Origin: Trichostrongylus colubriformis
Lineage: Eukaryota > Nematoda > Chromadorea > Rhabditida > Trichostrongylidae
Assembly: GCA_963978905.1 (NCBI GenBank)
Contig: OZ022257.1
Location: 37,291,416 to 37,355,415, forward strand
Direction of reading: 5' to 3'
Length of the DNA: 64,000 nt
The position numbers and the translations under genes are program-made. The notes beneath the pieces are model-generated. The model did not search any database, was not told the origin of the DNA, and saw only the letters and a program-made list of their open reading frames with translations. Shown here piece after piece: positions 45,800 through 56,425 of the stretch. Each line of letters starts with the position of its first letter. The stretch's first letter is position 1.

Positions 45800-46789
45800 T
45801 TCTTTTTTTTCAATAATGATTCGATTTAATTGAAGGTTCAGTTATAATACAACTTCTGTATTATATGTCTTTTCTGCCTTACATGTGTTTGATGGATGAT
45901 GTCGTTTGGAACTATGACTTCCATTTGTTCCCCATTGAGGTTCTTAGCCCAGTCGCTACATGCTGTAATACATTTTAAATATTTCAATCCCTCTTTGAGT
46001 GAATGCATGTTTGATATTTTTGGACATGGAAGAATGCTTAAAAGTGTAAGTAAAATGCATAAAATTATATCTCGCATGTTTTTGTTCGGTTCTATAGTGC
46101 ACTACCATGATTTTATATGTTGATATGTACACACCATGCCTAGTCACATTAGAAAAGCTTGCAACAAGTTTTTAGCACTAATAATTATTTTAGGGAAAAA
46201 TGATCAAAATAGGTGCAGCACCTAATAAAGGAAAGCCACTGTTGAGATTCGGATTTGGAGCAGGAAAACTCCTTAGCTAATGGATTTTTGCAGTGAAATG
46301 TTATTGGTTTCTGTGAATAAAGGCATCGTGATTGCAAAGGGTCCAGTGTTTTATCATTTTTTATTGATGCAACGTAAGGATTTTACTCCTTTATTGCTTT
46401 CGATACGTACATGTGATAACGTCAACAAATGATGTGATATTATTGTCAGAACACATCTAGGTGTCAAGGAAATGCCCGTTCTGCCTATGATCTAGCCTGG
46501 GACCATTGTTGACAACTGCAATTACAACTCCCATTCCGCCCTCTCCCCTTCTTCCGTCGAGGAATCCTCGACATCCGATGTACACTGATTAGAATTTATA
46601 TCCTACACAATGATAACACACCATCTCCTACAAAAATGTTTGAACACTCTTATAGTGTCCAAACATTTTTGTGCTGCGGTTAAGGACCCGAAATGAAATG
46701 AAGAAGAACTGTGAACCAAAATTGTTTTTCTCTGAATTTTCTCCGAGGTCGTGTTTCCAGGCTCGTTCCGTGGCTGAAATATGTATGTA
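45800..46789. other. Intergenic; one strong hairpin at 46631-46671
   Basis: No gene was recognised. CAAAAATGTTTGAACACT, the loop CTTAT and AGTGTCCAAACATTTTTG form an 18-bp stem with one mismatch. Confidence 0.5.
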
Positions 46790-47298
46790 CAGTAGCGCTC
46801 AAAAGTCTTCGGCCAAAACTTTTTTGTCATTACTTTTTTTCTACTTGACCAAATTTGACAAAATTTCAATATGTGGTGCCTGAACCTATTGTCAACATTT
46901 CTTTCTACTTGACCGCCACTTGCCACTTTTCATGATTTTTTACTAGAATTAACTACTAGACCACCCAGAAAAAAGTAAAAGGCTCGGTCAAGATAACGAC
47001 TTTCTTTACAAAAACAAAAGAGCAAGCCTCAGAGAACATTAATATTCTGTAGAAAGACCACGACTTTTGATGACGGCGGCACAGCGGGACGGCATAGCGA
47101 TGGCATGCCAAAATTAAAAAATTTCATATAACCAAGTAACCTACACCGTTGAGCGCCAAAATAGTATATTAAGTACATATGCAGTGTCTCCAAGTACAAC
47201 ATACTAAAATCTCTCTTAGATCGGTTCAGTCGCAAAAAAGTTACAAGTGAAAAACTCAAGTAAACAACCATTTGGCCGAAGACTTTTGAGCGCTACTG
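46790..47298 (-). mobile_element. Tc1-like element, deletion derivative
   Basis: The termini CAGTAGCGCTCAAAAGTCTT and its complement end at 46790 and 47298, with TA on both outer sides. On the minus strand just before a TAA at 47039-47041, MPSRCAAVIKSRGLSTEY matches the C-terminal end of Tc1-type transposases. The rest of the transposase is missing, so this is a 509-bp non-autonomous copy. Confidence 0.88.
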
Positions 47299-47511
47299 TA
47301 TATGCAGTGACACGTGAATTAGTGGTACGCAATTGCAACGAGCAACATATGACTGTGCTCACCTGGGAACTGGCGCACTCTCGCACCACATCATAGGGCC
47401 CTAGTGAAAGGTTTGAAAACTGCCCTTCATTGCTATTTGTGTCACACAACTTTTCCTCGGAAAAGTGGCATCCATCTGTAATAATAAGGGCTTCCTCCTT
47501 TTAATTATATA

Positions 47512-48367
47512 TTAGGTTGAACCATAATTTCTGTTACACATTTTATTTTTCTTGTGGAAAACTGTGGAGGCTTCTGGAACATTTGGTAGTGGGGGGGGGT
47601 ATATAAAGCGAGTGAAAAGGACTACTGATTAACACATTCATATTCTCTATGGCTTCAACTAGCAGTGAATTTACGGCAATATCGCGAAAGGTGCGAAATT
47701 CACGAACACCGCCTCGGTTCCTCAGCATGCGAGGCCACTAACAAAATTAACCAGTCGATGGACCCAGGTACTGTCTCTCATATGGCGGCAGCCTGATGGC
47801 TCGATCGGCTCAAATTGGAACAGGAAAAATTTCAAAAAATTGCATTGAGAAAAAAACTTTTTTTTTGAAAATTTTCAAAAAAATAGGAAACTGTTACCAT
47901 TCAACACGACAGCCACTGCCGATCTCTACTGCAGGCATTTGGACACGGGAGCGGCAAAACTTGCCGGAAAAATGGACCAAGACTTCTTCCTCCACGACGA
48001 CGCTCACTCACATGTGGCAAAGTTGGCGTGTCAAAGGATCCAGGACCTTGGTTAAACGAAGCTCCCCCATCCACCGTAATCTCCGGGCATGGCCCCAATT
48101 GACTACCACCTATTCCTATCTCTGACCCACTTCCCCGACGGACGGCAGTTCAATGATGAAAATGATCTCAAAATCGACCTCCACACTTTCTTCAACCAGA
48201 AATCCCCAGACTTCTATAAGCAAGGCATCTGTCATCTCCCTATTCGCTGGCATAAAATTGTTGATTATAATGGTACATATTTTGTTGACTGAAGTTAGAC
48301 ACAAATTAAGAAAAATAAATTTGAAATTTTTCGTCAAAATGTAACAGAAATTATGGTTCAACCTAAT
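47512..48367 (+). mobile_element. Non-autonomous mariner-like element
   Basis: The inverted termini TTAGGTTGAACCATAATTTC and GAAATTATGGTTCAACCTAA bound an element of about 0.86 kb. A TATATAAAG box (about 47600) precedes an ATG at 47649 (MASTSSEFTAISRKVRNSRT), which soon meets a stop. The 3' part keeps the mariner end (DYHLFLSLTHFPDGRQFNDE through QKSPDFYKQGICHLPIRWHK, 48100-48292). The middle is deleted. Same family as 651-1557, better preserved. Confidence 0.88.
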
Positions 48368-49004
48368 ACTTTACTATCACTTACCACTGTAGGCCGACGA
48401 ACGTGTCCGTTTATTATATACCCTACTATCCTACCACTGTAGGCCGACAAACGTGCTGGTACGTGCTAACTAGACCATTTCATTGCTATTTCATTATCAT
48501 GAGCAAAACTTCATTGGTTGGACTATCTAAACTTTTGCAGAGTAATAGGTCTTTATAAAAAGAAGGAAAGCAGCGGTTGATTGCTCCATTGTCATAAGTA
48601 ACAATTAGTCTGACGTAGACTATTGCGGGACATGCCAAATGATCGATGGAAGCTTAAGGTGAGAGATAGTGATAAATACATCATGTCTTTACAATTCAAA
48701 AGGAAGACAAGTTCACCTGGGCGCTCCGATGTCAACTGGGAGGCACAGTTCAGATTAAATCCCCACAATCTGTGAAAACTGAATAAAGAACAAATATGTT
48801 TGTAACACGGACGAATGCCAGGAAAATGGTCATATGGAAAAGAACATAATTCTGACAGCATGCCATCACCAGCATTGTAGCTATCTATTCATTGGAAATT
48901 TCAACCTTTGGCTAAAGCTGGATTTATACTGATTCGTTGAATATAGCTATGCCGTTCAATCAATGTTGAGATCCCACACCGAATTCCATTGTGCAATGCG
49001 GGTA
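48368..49004. other. No gene; short tandem repeat at 48380-48455
   Basis: TACCACTGTAGGCCGAC(G/A)AACGTG occurs twice (about 48382 and 48435). No coding features. Confidence 0.5.
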
Positions 49005-49435
49005 GCTGTTGACGTCAACGGAAAATGAGTTTTTGTGATACCCATATATTTATGTTGTATTTGCCTAATGTTGGCCTCATGCAAAATTTCACGCGAAAAA
49101 ATGTGAATCTGGCTGAGGTACAGCACCACAAAGTGCGGTCCCACTGGGCGGGGCCTCCGTGTAAAAGCCTCGTACCGCGTCCGCCGTGGTCGGAGACGCA
49201 TTGTAGGAACAGAAGGTTACGCAAACAGTTCCACTCTCCGTCCCCAGCGGCGGCGGAAGACGGGACGAGGCTTTTACACGGAGGCCCCGCCCACTGGGAC
49301 CGCACTTTTTGGTGCTGTATCTCAGCCAGATTCACATTTTTTCGCGTGAAATTTTGCATGAGGCCAACATTAGGCAAATACAACATAAATATATGGGTAT
49401 CACAAAAACTCATTTTCCGTGGACGATTCCTTTAA
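49005..49435. mobile_element. Palindromic MITE, copy 2
   Basis: About 200-base arms mirror each other almost perfectly: GGAAAATGAGTTTTTGTGAT, then ATGTTGTATTTGCCTAATG, TTTCACGCGAAAAAATGTGA and a GC-rich GGGCGGGGCCTCCGTGTAAAA. As a result both strands give the same translation. It is related to 12248-12666. No transposase is present. Confidence 0.88.
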
Positions 49436-49512
49436 GCAAGTTCGATCCAACTGTAAATGTTCAAGAACCAGTATTGATATCACGTTGTGAGAGTCATTTC
49501 TTCTGAGGGTGC

Positions 49513-49660
49513 TCAACCGCAACAACAACACAACAGCAAGATCCTCAACCGTAACCGCTTCCCATCTCCCACGGATTCAAGGACCACCATCCATAAATGG
49601 ATCTGTGAATCAGCCAAGCAGACCTCCACCGAAACTGCTAGCAACATCTTCCCCAAGTGG
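49513..49660 (-). pseudogene. Decayed paralogue of the poly-Cys peptide gene
   Basis: The minus strand shows GTTTCGGTGGAGG, then GATTCACAGATCCATTTATG, GGTTACGGT and TGCTGTTGT...TGTTG, which follow the 3' half of the gene at 13465-13921 (GGTGGCGGC, GATTCATGGATCCATATATG, GGTTACGGT, TGCTGTTGTTGTTG). In the matching frame TGA stops interrupt it and spacing has shifted, so it is non-coding now. Exon 1 was not recognised. Confidence 0.55.
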
Positions 49661-52600
49661 TAGGCATTCGGATATGTAAGAACCGCAATCGCTCAAGTTT
49701 CTTATAATGGATCACTTCTTAAGTGAGTGAGAACATGTGGCATAACAGGTGCAGTGTGGTGAATCACGTAAGTAAGACTTGGCACATTCCCACCAGGAAA
49801 TACAATCACCTTCTCCAGCAGCCTGCTTCCAACAAATTGTGAAATTCAACAACCAAGAAGGAATCCTTGAATCCCTTCCTTCTCCTCCTCTCTGAGCACG
49901 ATCATCACACGATTTCTTGAGTGAAAATGCCCGGTTCCCTTGCTGTGAGTGCTGGTTGGACCAAACAGATCAGTCGTCAAGTACAGAGAAAAATGAAATA
50001 GCTACATTCTGATGGACTAAAAATAAATTTCGAAGGTACTTTGCATGTGCGATCATGCATGAATACAAAAGGGCGAAAACTGGAAAAATGCAAAAATTTG
50101 TCGTCAGGGAACCATCAACCATTCGCTGGCACACTCAAAACCGCTTAAATTCAAGATGGTTTTTTTTCAGATATGAGCCTTTATAAGACGAGAGACCGTT
50201 TCAGAAATGTTCGCCATGTCCTGATTCCCTGTTAGCACGAGGTCTCTTCAAGCATATTTTTATTTTCTGAACGTGACTAGAAGGCAAGCATCGTTTAACA
50301 TTCACCGGACAGCCGGTAACGATGTTATGCCAAGCGCGTCTGAATGATTTCCAAAAATATTTTATTGATTTACTAAACACTCAATATGATGAAACAGTGC
50401 TGCGCTTTTCCTCAATAATCAGTGGTAACATCAAAGTGCTTTGTTTATTCAGAAGCATCAGAAATTTTCACTTGAACTATGGAGAGAGCAGCTTTTGACC
50501 TCATAGAAAATTGTGGCTGTTGCCATTGTCTCTGGAGTTGATCCTGCAAATTTCTTTGTTAGTTACTCATTTCTGTCGTCATCGACACTCTTTGTTAGTT
50601 ACTCATTTCTGTCGTCATCGACACGCCTACGTATTACACTTCTATTCTAGTTTGCTGAAAGTTACTTGTTCGTTTCAAAGCAGTAGCGACCGCTCACTTT
50701 TCCAAAGTAAGGAAAAACAACACCACCTTGGTGACAAGAACTAGAATTTGGCGTGCGGTGGAACCCATGACCACTATGGAAAACATTACAGTAAAATACT
50801 TGCTATAAAAACATTTGCTACCACTTCTCAACCAACTTTCCTCTACTATTTAAAGACTCGTTTTCCCTTTCTACTTACAACAATTTTTTGAGTATCCGTT
50901 ACTATGCGACTTTCGGATGCGATTGTCCATCTGGAGATTCCTCTTAATATGGACGACCTACAATATGTCAAAATGTTTTTCACATATTCTACTGACACGT
51001 ACATGGAGCACAGCAGCAAGATTACTTGTTGATGACCGGATTTAGGAATACCAAAAGGAAACATTTGCGGAGGGTTCCACCTTGTTGGCATTGTTTGCAA
51101 TTAATGTACTTCAAATTTTCCTGTTGTGCACGGGTGTTCGCACATGTGAATGAATTGCTGTATAAGTGTGCCAGATCACTCTTAACCATATATTTTTTCA
51201 AACCTAAGGATCCGATCCAGGCCAGTATGTAGTTCGAGGCAAGTGAGAAATTTGTGGTAAGTGATGAGAGCATGATTGATGAGAGATGATGAGAGCTCGC
51301 AAGGTTGGGTGCGCGTCGGTTCCAAGCGGGCAGACAGATGACGGCGATCGTTTAAAAAGGAGGGTTTGCTGCTAGAAAAGAAAGCCACTTTACTCTGATC
51401 GATTTCTGCTATGGGTACAGGAGCAAGAAACATTCGTGCTAAGCCATTCTGCATTTTAAGGGAATCTTGCACTGAAATTTCAGTGTTTTTTCCTTCACGT
51501 CATGTTGCATTTGTTAACCACGGAGCATCTGCAATGTTTCATGCAAAAGAGAATGAAATACGTCAGAGATCCGTTCCCGCAGGTGGGCAGAGCTACGGGA
51601 TCGTGGACGAGGTTGCGAGGGCACTAGGGGTAAAGCGGTGACGATCACCTGATCGGGATGCGTATGGAACGCAAATCTATTAGGTGAGCATGGAATTGAG
51701 ATTGAGCTTGTTCCCTCCAACTACTGTTGAAAGGCCTGCGGTGGGAATTCTGTCGAGCTGGACCAAACAGATCAGTCGTCAAGTACAGAGAAAAATGAAG
51801 TAGCCTTCGCTCTTCCGAATCTTGTACAAATCCTATAACGGTCCGGTGTTCATATTCAGGGTTCAATATCGCAGTATCCAAACTGTTATCCCGATAGATC
51901 TCTTCTGGAAAGCTTAGCAAGGGAGGGACTTTAGGTCGATGCCGTCATTCATTGAGATACAACACAACCGTGTTTTCGGGCGCTGACCTCGAAAAGGTAG
52001 AGATAATTGAATAGACTCAACAGAATACAAAATATCAGTTCAACAGAAATCAATTCTGATCTGCTGTTAGGGAAAGCGCCCTTCACCTCTGCACCATGAG
52101 CGACAGCGCTCGCTTTCAGTTGGTTCTGTGCTGATGATCGTGAAAAAGACCTCGTAACCGTTTTTTAAAGAATCATTTTCAAGTAGGGAAAGCAGGTTAG
52201 AGGTCAGAGTACTAGAACTGCCGGAACAGAAATAACATAAGCGCCCGAAGCGGTCATAAATAGTAATTGCAGACAACGCTTATCCGATTTTTTTTATTTT
52301 TGCTGTATCGCTATTTTTATGCATAATTACTGCACGAAAGTATATACCATTCCCACCAACACGTCAATCTCTGCCACATGGCGCTTTAAAAACCAGTCGG
52401 CCCACTGCCTCAAAACGCCAGTGGGCACTCATTAGCGAGCCACGCTCAATGTAACTGTGACCAGTAGGCACATGGGTCGACTGACAGTACTCCGCAATTT
52501 TTGGGAAGTTATTCAGTACTGAATAGAAACAGGTCGTTGTGCTCTTCAAAGGGTACTGTCATAATGGTATCATCTTTCCTCGGAAGACGGCTGTCACTTT

Positions 52601-52910
52601 TACAATTGGGCTCCGTCCGAGGATTAAATTTACTTTTTTTCGCAGAAGTGATAAGGTTGAGAAAGTACTGTAGTTACAATTGTGGTTGGAATCCCATGCA
52701 CCCTCGAAAAATCGATTGACAATACTCCATAATCTCAATTCCCTCGTAAGTGATTAGCTCATGGCGTAGACTTGCATCAGTAGACGTGTTACGGTGATAC
52801 CCATAACTTCAAGTGGCCACACAGGAGCTTTCTATATCACGTTACCTCTATTGTTTTTCCTTTATTATAATGCTTCCTTAATTGTATATTTGTGTTTGTA
52901 ATGAGCCTTC
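49661..52910. other. No gene; short repeats only
   Basis: A 46-base block (GGACCAAACAGATCAGTCGT onward) at 49957-50002 recurs at 51760-51805. A 37-base unit (TTTGTTAGTTACTCATTTCT...) is tandemly duplicated at 50551-50624. No coding region could be supported. Confidence 0.45.
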
Positions 52911-53050
52911 AAAACTGATATAATATTTAGTCTCGGGCGGACGTTTCGGTACATCACCTTCTTAGGCAACCTGTAGGTGCCAAGTTACAGTTTTCATAAG
53001 GCTTTGAAGAAGGAGATTTGCCGAAAGGCTAGCCCGAGAGTAAATACAAT
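52911..53050. mobile_element. Inverted pair of PLE-type terminal motifs
   Basis: The left copy (minus, about 52920-52970) reads AAGAAGGTGATGTACCGAAA then CGTC. The right copy (plus, 52998-53045) reads GGCTTTGAAGAAGGAGATTT then GCCGAAAGGCTAGCC. Both resemble the hammerhead-like repeats of the two PLE remnants, with stem II and the GAAA block kept and the CUGA core degraded. TTTAGTCTCGGGC on the left mirrors GCCCGAGAGTAAA on the right. No endonuclease lies between them. Confidence 0.6.
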
Positions 53051-53383
53051 GACAATCTCGGAGGCGCAGCACAAGTATACCATTGCGTTGATATTTTTTG
53101 GCTAGAAAGGGCATTATTGAAGTGATGTTTAGGTGCTTGATGGCACCCAAATCTTCTAATATAATTGCCTGTCTACCCAAGAACCTTGGTAGCGAACGAG
53201 CGAGCCAGAGGACGTAACGGTGGTAGCCATCGTTCCCTCGGTACAACATAGAATTTGGGTGACGGATACTACGGATAGCATGGTTACACTATATGAAATG
53301 TTGAATGGAGCCAAGCAAAGCTTGGCATACTTCGGCGCAATTTCTATGCCAGTTCCAAAGGAATTACAGCGAATTTCAGGAAA

Positions 53384-53694
53384 ATGTATGTGCTCTATGC
53401 TGTCATCTTGATACTGGCTGCCAGCAATGTGTTCGCTGTACCGTCACCGCTACAGAAGTATGAAAATGCTCATGGAAGGTAAAATACTCAAAAAGAATGC
53501 TCATTTAAAAAATTCTGCTAAAATCTTTCACTTGCAGGTCTCTGCGAAGTAAACGGCAGTTTGGCTTCAGTCCATTTGGTATGGGTGGATATGGAAGGCC
53601 ATATGGCATGATGGGTGGATATGGTCGTCCGTACGGTGGGATGGGAGGATATGGTTATCGCCCTTACGGTATGATGGGAGGATGGGGTCGTTAA
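53384..53694 (+). CDS. Secreted Gly/Tyr-rich YGGWamide-like (NLP) peptide precursor
   Basis: Exons 53384-53478 and 53538-53694 with a 59-bp phase-2 intron (GGAAG|GTAAAA ... TTGCAG|G) give 83 residues. The signal peptide is MYVLYAVILILAASNVFA. A short propeptide ends at KR (37-38), followed by QFGFSPFGMGGYGRPYG. The tail repeats the unit GGYGRPYG(M/G)M with variation and ends MMGGWGR. Pyroglutamate after KR|Q and Trp-amide from WGR are expected. The repeat and ending are closest in this window to the C. elegans NLP-29-type antimicrobial peptides. GAATTTCAG ends four bases before the ATG, supporting this start and trans-splicing. An AATAAA occurs about 170 bases downstream (53866). Confidence 0.82.
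53479..53537 (+). other. Intron of the Gly/Tyr-rich peptide gene
   Basis: 59 bp, GTAAAA donor and TTGCAG acceptor, phase 2. Confidence 0.8.
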
Positions 53695-53989
53695 TGTAAG
53701 CAAAAAAACAGAGCAAACGAGTGTGAGCAGTGTTGTATCCGCTTGATTCATTGATATCTGGTTTCTCTTTGCCTTTCATCTGAAATCTCTAAAGTGTGAG
53801 TAAAAAAACCACGTTGTTCTTGTATTTCAAATTGATTGTATTTATCGATGCTGACAGTAATTGTAATAAATATCCCACATATCCTACATTATGTAATCGG
53901 CTATGTGTGTCTGTTGGTGTGTGTGCGTGTGTGTTTGACAGGAAATCCATATCTCGCGTTGGAGCAAAGATGGGATCCTGGAAATATAG

Positions 53990-54480
53990 GGGGTTGTGAG
54001 GGGATCTCAGCGGTGGTGGACCAAAAGTGATGGCAGCTGATAAGGGCTGATAAGGAGCCTCGAAAAGTTAATGTCGCCAAATCAGTTTCGCCTTTCGGGT
54101 CGATCCTAGAGCGCCCATACTCACATGTATTTTGAGGGGTGGGACGAGCACATCAATGGTGGGTGATCCAAATTGATAACGCTTGATAAGATCTGATAAG
54201 AAGCGTCAAGAGACTAATGTCGTTAAATTCTCTTCCCATTCGGGTTGATCCCAGAACGCCGACATTCATAGGTGCTTTAGGGGGGTGAGACGGGCCCATC
54301 AGTGGTGGGTGTTCCAAATTGATACAGTAATGTCGCTTAATTTTTCACCTTTCGGGTCGATCTCGGACTGCCTACACTCACAGGTGTTTGAAGGGGGGGG
54401 GGGGGGGGAACGGGCACATCAATGGTGGGTGATTCAATCTGATAGTGGTGGATATGATTCGATAAGGAGCGTCGCCATTG
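53990..54480 (+). repeat. Tandem repeat, about 145-bp unit, three to four copies
   Basis: Each unit contains CAATGGTGGGTGATCCAAATTGAT-like, TGATAAG...TGATAAGRAGC, AATGTCGYYAAAT and TTTCGGGTCGATCYY blocks, followed by a G-rich end. Units begin near 53995, 54140, 54285 (shortened) and 54405. A run of about 17 G lies at 54393-54409. The array starts about 300 bases after the peptide gene. Confidence 0.8.
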
Positions 54481-54857
54481 GGATATGGGGAAGGGATAAA
54501 TTCCAGTTCACCGCTTACTATTACTTTAACACTGCTGTAGTGAATGCGTCTGATGCCCACTACCATTGGGTGAACATACTCTGTTTATGTTCTGATATCT
54601 GCTGCCAATGTATCTACTGCGAAATTGCCTAGTTTTCCAAATAATGGTGCATGTCCTTGTATACTGCGATCTACGTGGATGATAAAGACACGATCTAGGT
54701 TTGTGATAGCAAAGCGAGCGATTCATTTTCTCATGCGATACCAGCAACAGTACTGTGCATCAACGACTATGTCAAATATCAAATAGTGGTGCATGTTTAC
54801 AGAAACGATAAGGGTCGATAACTGGCATATGGATTCACCACCAATATGAAGGAAATA

Positions 54858-56425
54858 CAGTGCTCTGCATAATTATACAGCCACTTATAAATTGTCCAAA
54901 AACTCTGTTCGCAGAGTGATTCAAAAAAAGTCTCTGAGTGAAAGATGCAGCCAGTGTGGAGGCGCATTCGCGCATCCGTACCAAATTTTAGCCAAGAAAC
55001 ATAGACGATTCTTTTCTTAATTTGTTTCGAAAATGGCGCTTATACCATTCTGCAAAATTATACAGCCACTGAACAGATTGACGCATTCGTCAACCGAGAA
55101 ACAACAAAAAAGAGAAAAATGCTGATTTTGCAATCATTTGGTCCTCCATTGCTTCACATAGCGACAAGTTTTGGTGATGTAGGTCGACATAAAGATTTTC
55201 AGAATGTTTTTAGACCAAATGCTGTCACGCTTCGATGACAACGTTTTCAAACTCCCTGACACCTTCCAGTCGGTCTGAATCCTTTTCCAAATGAAACCTC
55301 AGATAATGTTACATCATGTAAAGATCGGAGCCGCTCGTCATCCGGGTCAGAAGGTGCATTCAGTGACGGCTTCACCATGATCGAGTGTTCCAGTTGACAT
55401 GGGATGGTCCATTAACTTACATAAAAAAAGATTTCGGTGAAGGTTTCGAGACGCATGACAGGAGAAGGGTACGGCGCAAAAGGGCTCGGTAATGGGATGG
55501 TTCATCCTTTCGAGAACGAAACAAAAACTCGAATGATTATTTGGTCCCACACCCTAACATCTCCTTCTTTGAAGTTCTTCATGAAAACTTAAGTTTGTCC
55601 CTTGTGCGATAGCGTCGGTAGCCGTCGGGGACGTCATGGCCGAAACCTTTTTTAATCAGACAGAACAATCTTGAGAAAAAACCAAAGGGGAATGGTGTAC
55701 AAACTTGAGGGAATTTTCGGACAATTTGTTATGGTGTGGGATCAAGTAATCATTCGAATTTTTGTTTCGTTTTCGAAAGGATGGATCATCCGATTACCGA
55801 GCCTTTTGCGCCGTACCCTCTCCCGTCATGCCTCTCGAAATCTTCACCAAAATCTTGTTTAATGTAAGTTAATGGACCATCCCATGTCAACTGGAACACT
55901 CGATCATGGTGAAGCCGTCACCGGATGGACCTTCTGACGCGGATAACGAACGGCTCCGATCTTTACATGATGGAAGATTACCTGGGGTTTCACGGGGAAA
56001 AGAATTCAGACCGATTGGAAGGCGTCAGAGAGTTTGAAGACGTTGTCATCGAAGCGTGGCCACATGTGGTCTAAAAACATTCTGAAAATCTTTATATCGA
56101 CCTACATCACCAAAACTTGTCGCTATGTGAAGCAATGGAGGACCAAATGATTGCAAAATCAGCATTTTTCTCTTTTTTGTTGTTTCTCGGTTGACGAATG
56201 CGTCAATCTGTTCAGTGGCTGTATAATTTTGCAGAATGGTATAAGCGCCATTTTCGAAACAAATTAAGAAAAGAATCTTCTATGTTTCTTGGCTAAAATT
56301 TGGTACGGATGCGCGAATGCGCCTCCACACTGGCTACATCTTTCACTTAGAGACTTTTTTGAATCACTTTGTGAACAGAGTTTTCGGACAATTTATAGGT
56401 GGCTGTATAATTATGCAGAGCACTA
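54858..56425. mobile_element. Palindromic Tc1-like element
   Basis: The ends CAGTGCTCTGCATAATTATA and its complement are flanked by TA. Two arms of about 700 bases (54858-55558 and 55729-56425) mirror each other with scattered differences. They surround a spacer of about 170 bases. Both arms carry what look like the same transposase-derived pieces (for example RTILRKNQRGMVYKLEG and VMVWDQ near the spacer, reading outward), all with stops. Assignment to Tc1/mariner rests on the TA duplication, the CAGTGC ends and these weak matches. Confidence 0.78.

Noticed and set aside
45408..45813. Long frames on the other strand and other frame over the Gly-rich exon at 45407-45794
   Set aside because: Shadows of the low-complexity GGN coding sequence. 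Only the Gly-rich frame connects to a signal-peptide exon with correct splice phase.
49015..49413. Two identical 132-136 codon frames on opposite strands
   Set aside because: They arise because the MITE is a palindrome. They are not coding.
51022..51273. Cys-containing minus-strand frame (CKQCQQGGTLRKC) as a nuclear-receptor finger
   Set aside because: Spacing does not fit the family and no flanking exons were found.
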